Position numbers and translations under genes: made by a program
Part shown: positions 58,593-64,000 of the stretch, in pieces
How the letters are laid out: every line of letters begins with the position of its first letter
Position numbering within the stretch: the stretch's first letter is position 1
Assembly (NCBI RefSeq): GCF_932274485.2
Contig: NC_065884.2
Location: forward strand, 41,063,540-41,127,539
DNA length: 64,000 bases
Source of the DNA: Patella vulgata
Taxonomy: Eukaryota > Mollusca > Gastropoda > Patellidae
Reading direction: 5' to 3'
Notes under the pieces: generated by a model
The model's database searches: none
What the model was told of the DNA's origin: nothing
The model's input: only the letters and a program-made list of their open reading frames with translations

Positions 58593-61500
58593 AAAATAAA
58601 AGCATTCCACATCCGTCGTATTGGCTTTAATGTACAAACCTGTCCAATCCCGAGATGGTTCGCTGTTTATTATCCGAAGCTCATGGGAAAAATAACTAGT
58701 TTGTTAATGTAATAAATGTGATGAATTATGTTGTTTGAACCGTGCGGTTCAATAGTCTTATGATTAACTTGATCTGCAACAACAGTTTTATTTACCGGAA
58801 GTGAAATGATAATTTCTCGGTCACTGCTTGATTTAAGTGAAGAGCAAAGGGAAACCTCGTTTTCCTTCAAATGTTAGATCCACCATCAGCATTTGAGCAT
58901 TGACATATTAACTAATAGTGTGCATTCTTCCAACATATACATGTTACCCTGTAAATTCTATAGCCGGTTGTCGGGTGTTCTCATTTTTCTTGAAAAAGCT
59001 CCTTCGTGGAAAACTCCTTTCGGTGTCATTTAAAAAAAATGCCAAATGCAGTACTGTGTTGACAAATTTATTTATTTTTCCGATAGGCTGTTCTTTTTCT
59101 TTTCACAAATAGTATCTAGACTTATATTTTATCTTGTAGCTATTAATCTTTGTGCGTGAGATCTGGTGAATCAAGTAACAAATTATCCCCATTATGATAC
59201 AAAATCACGTCAGTTAATCGCTTAGGGCTTAATTTGAAAGGTAGCATGGCGCTGATGTTACTTTGGCTTATAGCAAAATGATTAGCAACAATCGCAGAAC
59301 GTGGACAAACAAAATACGATGCTAATTGGCGGATATAATTTCCCACGCGGTTTCTGTTATGTTACGTGTTGGACATTAATGATAAACGCTATTAGTGCTA
59401 AATACCAATAATAGAAATACTAGTTATGTAAAATTATTAACACATTTACACAAACGTAGATAAAACGGAGCACAGTGTAATGAATAATTCTTCTCACCAA
59501 TATCGTTGGTTATTGTTTATTTCCAGATCATAAACTGTCTATATTCTTTTATTATGAAACATTAAGGTAAGTCATGTTTTTTTTATTGTCCCCGCCTTTG
59601 GGACACAATAACTCCGGTTCTAATTCAGGTTGATGATGCTCATTTTTTGCTTTGGTTACACAGATATATCAGTGTGATTGGTATGGTTTAGCCTTTTAAG
59701 TCACAATAATTCTTCTAATTCAGATATAATGTTCCAACGTTTTGAAGATGTTTGTTAGGTGAACGACTTGACTACTTCTGGATATCATAACGGTGTTCTA
59801 TGGTGATAAATTTCTGCTTTGGCTTATCCGAGATAAGCAATTTGATTTTGCAATAGATTGGTTACATACATGCCTTGACTGAGCATTGTCTTCTTAGGTC
59901 ATAGATAAGCAGTTTGATTCTATTGAGAGTGATGAAGCTTGACGTTTTTAGTTTCATTACACTAATACCATAACTAAATTCGATGGGCGTTATCTGCCTA
60001 GAAGTACAGATAGGCAATTAAATTTATCGATGCTTTGGAACACGATAGGTCTGATAATAGTGAGTGAGAGTGATGGAAATGTGGTATATAATTTCATCAC
60101 ATCAAAATATCTGCCTAGGTTAATTTGATTGGACGATAGATGTGCAGGTATAATCTGTTTTTGCTGTGATGAACGTGGGTGACATTAACGATACTCTTAT
60201 ATCCCATCCAGGTGCTTATTTTTAAACCATTAAACCAGTTCAAAATCGTCTGGGTTTTTAATATACCGTTCAGACGCTTTTTTTTTAAACCAGTTCAAAA
60301 TCGCCGGGGTTTTTAAGACAGGGTCGTGTTGCATTCACACGAACTATAAGCCAAACCAGTTTAACATATTCTTACCTCTTCGGTCGGAGGTTAGAGTTAA
60401 CTAAGCATGGGTAGCTTCATATTCTTTATTCAGTTCCTGCACACTTTCGAGAACACTGGCACTGCATGCCGTCGCCATTTTCCCAGGAATGTAACTTACT
60501 GCGTACTGCGCGTGTCCTAAGCGAGCTTGGGTCGTTTTTTTCTTCTTTTTTTTTAGCAAAGCCGTTCAGATGGCCAAGATGAACCAGTATAAAATAGAGA
60601 GAATTCTCAAAGACAGGATGCGAGCTGGTATTTTTAAACTGGTTTATTTGTCCCAAATTTGCGAATCCCTCGGGTCTTTACACTAGTTCAACTTAAGCTT
60701 CAACTTAAGCGCCTGAACGGGCTATAAGCTTGTTAAATAAGTGTAGATTGTTGTTCTTATCACAATGATGGTAAAGCTACTTTAACTACAAACGTCCCAC
60801 TTCGTGCATGATTCAGAATGGTCTAATTTGATACTGTGTCACAGTCAATCATATCCGATAGAATTTTCTCGTGATTATTAAATATTACGACTTGTTAAAG
60901 ATGGGTTCCCAGAAAATTATTTACCGGGTGGTTATTTCCAATAAAAGTATGGCAATTTTGGTATATATGGAAAGTAGAGATATCCAATCTTACTAGAAAA
61001 ATACTGGATTCCCCGAAAAACATTCATGGAGCGTATACAGGACAAAAATGTAAGGGTTCCCCTAATCAACAGCTCGACGATTAGGAACTTCTGCACGCGT
61101 GATGTCAAAGGTCACAAGCGAACATTGAGCGCTTGATGTACAAGTTGATAAACTTTATGAAGAGTTAGACGTACAATACTTTCTGAGATAAAAAGACGCG
61201 GGTTGTGGATAATCCGAGAATTTAATTAGGATTCATATTTGTAATAAATAGTAAGCGATTAAAGACAACATCGTCTTATGTATGCAATGAATTCTCCTCT
61301 GACTTCAAAGACGTGACGTAAACATGACCTGGTTTGATCGAATTTTAATAGCAGAGCATTCCTTCGCAATTACAATGTTTGAGAAGGATTTGAAGCATAA
61401 TTATGACAAATTAATTAGTTTGAATATGTTTTGGTCCATATATACCATTAAATCACCCAGTTTGTACGCGGGAACCCATCTTTAATGCCAAGATACTGTA

Positions 61501-61671
61501 TTAGGCCAGTTCGTTGATTAGTTGAGTTATAATTTCTGCAATGTGCCATAACTTAATAAATTGGTTTGAGACCGGAATTTTTCAGTCCGTACACTAACTT
61601 ATTATCGTGGACAACAGTTGGTGTTTAAGGTTAGAAAAAAAAAAGACAGACAAATTTTCAATAACACTTGC
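58593..61671. other. Unassigned intergenic DNA
   Basis: No gene recognised. 60240-60315 has a ~50-bp direct repeat (accagttcaaaatcg, twice, each followed by a ggtttttaa block). The rest is AT-rich. Confidence 0.5.
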
Positions 61672-61852
61672 GGGGTTGGATGGCAGAATGGTTAGCACGT
61701 GCGCGCTGTATCATAAGTTATGTTATTGATTCAACTGGCGTGGTTTCGATTCCCCGGTTGTACTTGACAAGGAGTAGGGTCGCCTGTCCAGCCTCATGGG
61801 TTTTCTCCGGGTCCTCCGGTTTCCTCCCAATGCTAAAGACCTCTACGCTACA
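61672..61852 (+). mobile_element. SINE-A, 3'-truncated
   Basis: Good tRNA-like head (ggttggatggcagaatggtt; gtggtttcgattccccgg) and body up to ctaaagacctctacgc. The tail half is missing. It is followed within 20 bp by the next palindromic end, whose insertion may have removed it. Confidence 0.85.
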
Positions 61853-61867
61853 TGAATAATCATATTT

Positions 61868-63880
61868 TGTTTATATACGCCCACATTTTCATGTGGACGT
61901 ATATTGTCACCGCCTCTGTCCGTGTGTCCGTGTGTCCGTTCGTATTTGTTTGTGGACACTCTACAGGTCACCATTTTAATCCGATTTTGTTGAAACTTGA
62001 AATATAGGTATATATCCCAAAGATCTCGGTTCCTTTCGATATTGGCATGTATCGGACCATAACTTCAGGGATTATGGCCCCTGATTTTACGAAAAATCAC
62101 GGTTTTTTTTTTTAGCTTGTGGACACTCTATAGGTAGAAATGTTCATCTGATTTTGACGAAACTTGAAATGCATATTAATAACCCAAAGATCTTGGTTCC
62201 TTTCTATAGAGGCGCATATCGGATCGTAACTTCCTGAATTATGGCACTTGATTGTACGAAAAATCGCGTTTTTAGCTTGTGGTTCCTTTGGAGGTAACAG
62301 TTATTATCCGATTTAAAATATATATATATCTTGGTTACACCGTAATGTTGGTTGAGATCAAATTTCGTGAAGATTGGACCAAAACTGCCGGTTAAAATGG
62401 CAGCCCCGTGTACGCAAATAGTGTAAACATATGGTATATCAAGGTTGTGGACTCCTCAGAAGTCACAATTTTGATCCGACCTTGATGAAACTTGAAATCA
62501 TTGTTTATAACCCAAAGGTCTTGGTTCCTTTCGATATTCGCGCACATTGGATTGTAACTTCCTGAATTATGGCCCTTGATTGTACGAAAAATCCTAATTT
62601 TAGCTTGTGGTCTCTCTAGAAGTCAAAATTTTTATTTGATTTAAAAAAACGTGTGAATATATCAAAATGACCGCCGCTCGTACGCAAATAGTATAAAAAT
62701 ATGGTATATCAAGAAAATAGACCCTCTAGAGGCCACAAGTTTTATGCGATTTTCATGTTTATATCACAAAGATCTTGGTTCCTTTCGATAATCGCGCATA
62801 TCCAAATATAACTTCCTGGATTATGACCCCTGATTGTTCGAAAAATAGCTTTTTTGGCCCGTGGACCCGCTAGAAATCAAATTTTTTATTCAATTTTAAA
62901 AACGGTTTAAATAAAACACAGTTACACAGCAATGATGGTTGAATGTTAATTTCGGTAAAAATCTGATCGAAACTGCCAGACAAAATGGCCGCTCCTTGTA
63001 CGCAAATAGTGTAAAAGTATGTGTAACAACGATTATATGTGTACCAAGGTTGTGGACACTCTAGAAGTCACAATTTCTATCCGATTTTGATGAAACTTGA
63101 AATGTATGTTTATAATCGTGGTTTATTTTGATATTTGCGCATATCGGACCGTAACTGCCTGGATTATGGCCCCTGTTTTTCCGAAAAATAACGTATTTAG
63201 CTTGTGGACCCTCTAGAGGTCACAATTTTTATCCAATTTTAAAAATGTTTAAATTCGTGACATCCTAATGACGGTCGAGTTCTAATTTCGTGAAAATCGG
63301 ACCAAAACTACCTGACAAAGTGGTGGCTCCTTGTACGCAAATAGTGTAAAGGTATGTCATGTCAAGGTTTTGATATATGTGTATGTCCCAAAGATCACGG
63401 TTCCCTCCGCTATTTGCGCATATCAAACCGTAACTTCCTGGATTATGGCCCCTGATTGTACGAAAAATCGTGTTTTTTAGCTTGTGGATTCTCTAGAGGT
63501 CACATTTTTTTTATCCGACTTTAAGAACCATTTAAATATATCACCATTCCACCATAATGACGGTTGAATTCGAACGTCGGGAAAATCGAAACGAAATTGC
63601 CCGACAAAATGGCCGTTTGTGTAAAAGTATGTAATACGAAGGTTGTGGACCTTTTAGGGTCACACTTTTTATCCGATTTTGATGAAACTTAATTTCCAAT
63701 GATCTCGGTCCTTTTCCATATTTGCTCACTTCAGACCATAACTTTCTAGATTATGGCGCCTGATTGTAAGAAAATTCGCTTTAACTTGTCCTATATCTTC
63801 TAGAACAAAAATGGAAAATGATCCCAGACAATTATACATGTATAATCATTGACTCAAATGTCGACCCTCTTTTGCATGCT
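61868..63880 (+). repeat. 333-bp-family array, opposite orientation, degenerate
   Basis: It opens with the palindrome tacgcccacattttcatgtg and a tccgtgtg run. Then come at least six half-unit pairs marked by agatctcggttcctttcga, ggattatggcccctgatt, cgaaaaatcgcgtttttagc, ttgtggaccctctagaggtc, tccgattttgatgaaactt and tacgcaaatagtgtaaa. Units have drifted in length and sequence, so this copy is older than 57-58.6 kb. Confidence 0.85.
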
Positions 63881-63921
63881 AATACATACCGATCGACGTA
63901 TGTTAGACAGGGTTATTTTGT

Positions 63922-64000
63922 TTTTATACGCCCACATTTTTGATGTGGACGTATATTGTCGTCGCCCCTGTACGTCCGTCCGTCCGTCCACAATTGTTTG
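63922..64000 (+). repeat. Start of another 333-bp-family element (runs out of window)
   Basis: ttttatacgcccacattttt, gatgtggacgtatattgtcg, then a (TCCG)n run and caattgtttg. The same end as 61868, so a second element starts here right after the first array decays. Confidence 0.85.

Overview
This is an AT-rich stretch of animal nuclear DNA made almost entirely of transposable elements and tandem repeats. I see no intact host gene, no structural RNA gene and nothing prokaryotic. The mix of Tc1-like, piggyBac-like and Mutator-like DNA elements, Penelope-like and CR1/L2-like retroelements, a BEL/Pao LTR element and two abundant tRNA-derived SINE families suggests a lophotrochozoan, most likely a mollusc. 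That assignment is inference from repeat style, not from a marker gene.

Layout. 1-5.4 kb: two copies of a Tc1-like transposon carried in a nearly perfect tandem duplication (period 3,361 bp). 5.4-7.4 kb: degenerate ~500-bp repeat modules and a Penelope-like 3' fragment. 7.7-8.7 kb: a SINE cluster. 9.24-29.17 kb: one interval bounded by ~290-bp inverted repeats and filled with the ~500-bp modules, forward on the left and reverse on the right. It is interrupted by a BEL/Pao element (13.74-18.31 kb), a Penelope-like reverse transcriptase (19.15-20.62 kb), a 1.2-kb inverted-repeat element holding a SINE (23.58-24.78 kb) and a piggyBac-like element at TTAA (28.18-28.80 kb). 31.7-33.3 kb: an element with a palindromic end, apparently hosting a LINE-like tail that hosts a deleted Tc1-like element. 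33.4-41.9 kb: SINEs, a 240-bp MITE, a 5'-truncated LINE, one small unassigned ORF and much plain intergenic sequence. 42.5-43.8 kb: a Mutator-like element with a perfect 9-bp target duplication and an internal satellite. 43.8-55.6 kb: SINEs, several local tandem duplications (102, 121, 135 and 799 bp) and a foldback element whose loop holds a coding-like ORF. 57.1-58.6 and 61.9-64.0 kb: arrays of a 333-bp dimeric repeat ending in a palindrome, in opposite orientations.

Nothing here works as a pathway or operon. The value of the window is its nesting, which gives relative ages, and several non-autonomous elements whose ends can be defined to the base. The strongest candidate for an undescribed element is the 9.24-29.17 kb interval. 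Next are the Mutator-like satellite carrier, the foldback element with the coding-like loop, and the palindrome-ended 333-bp array family.
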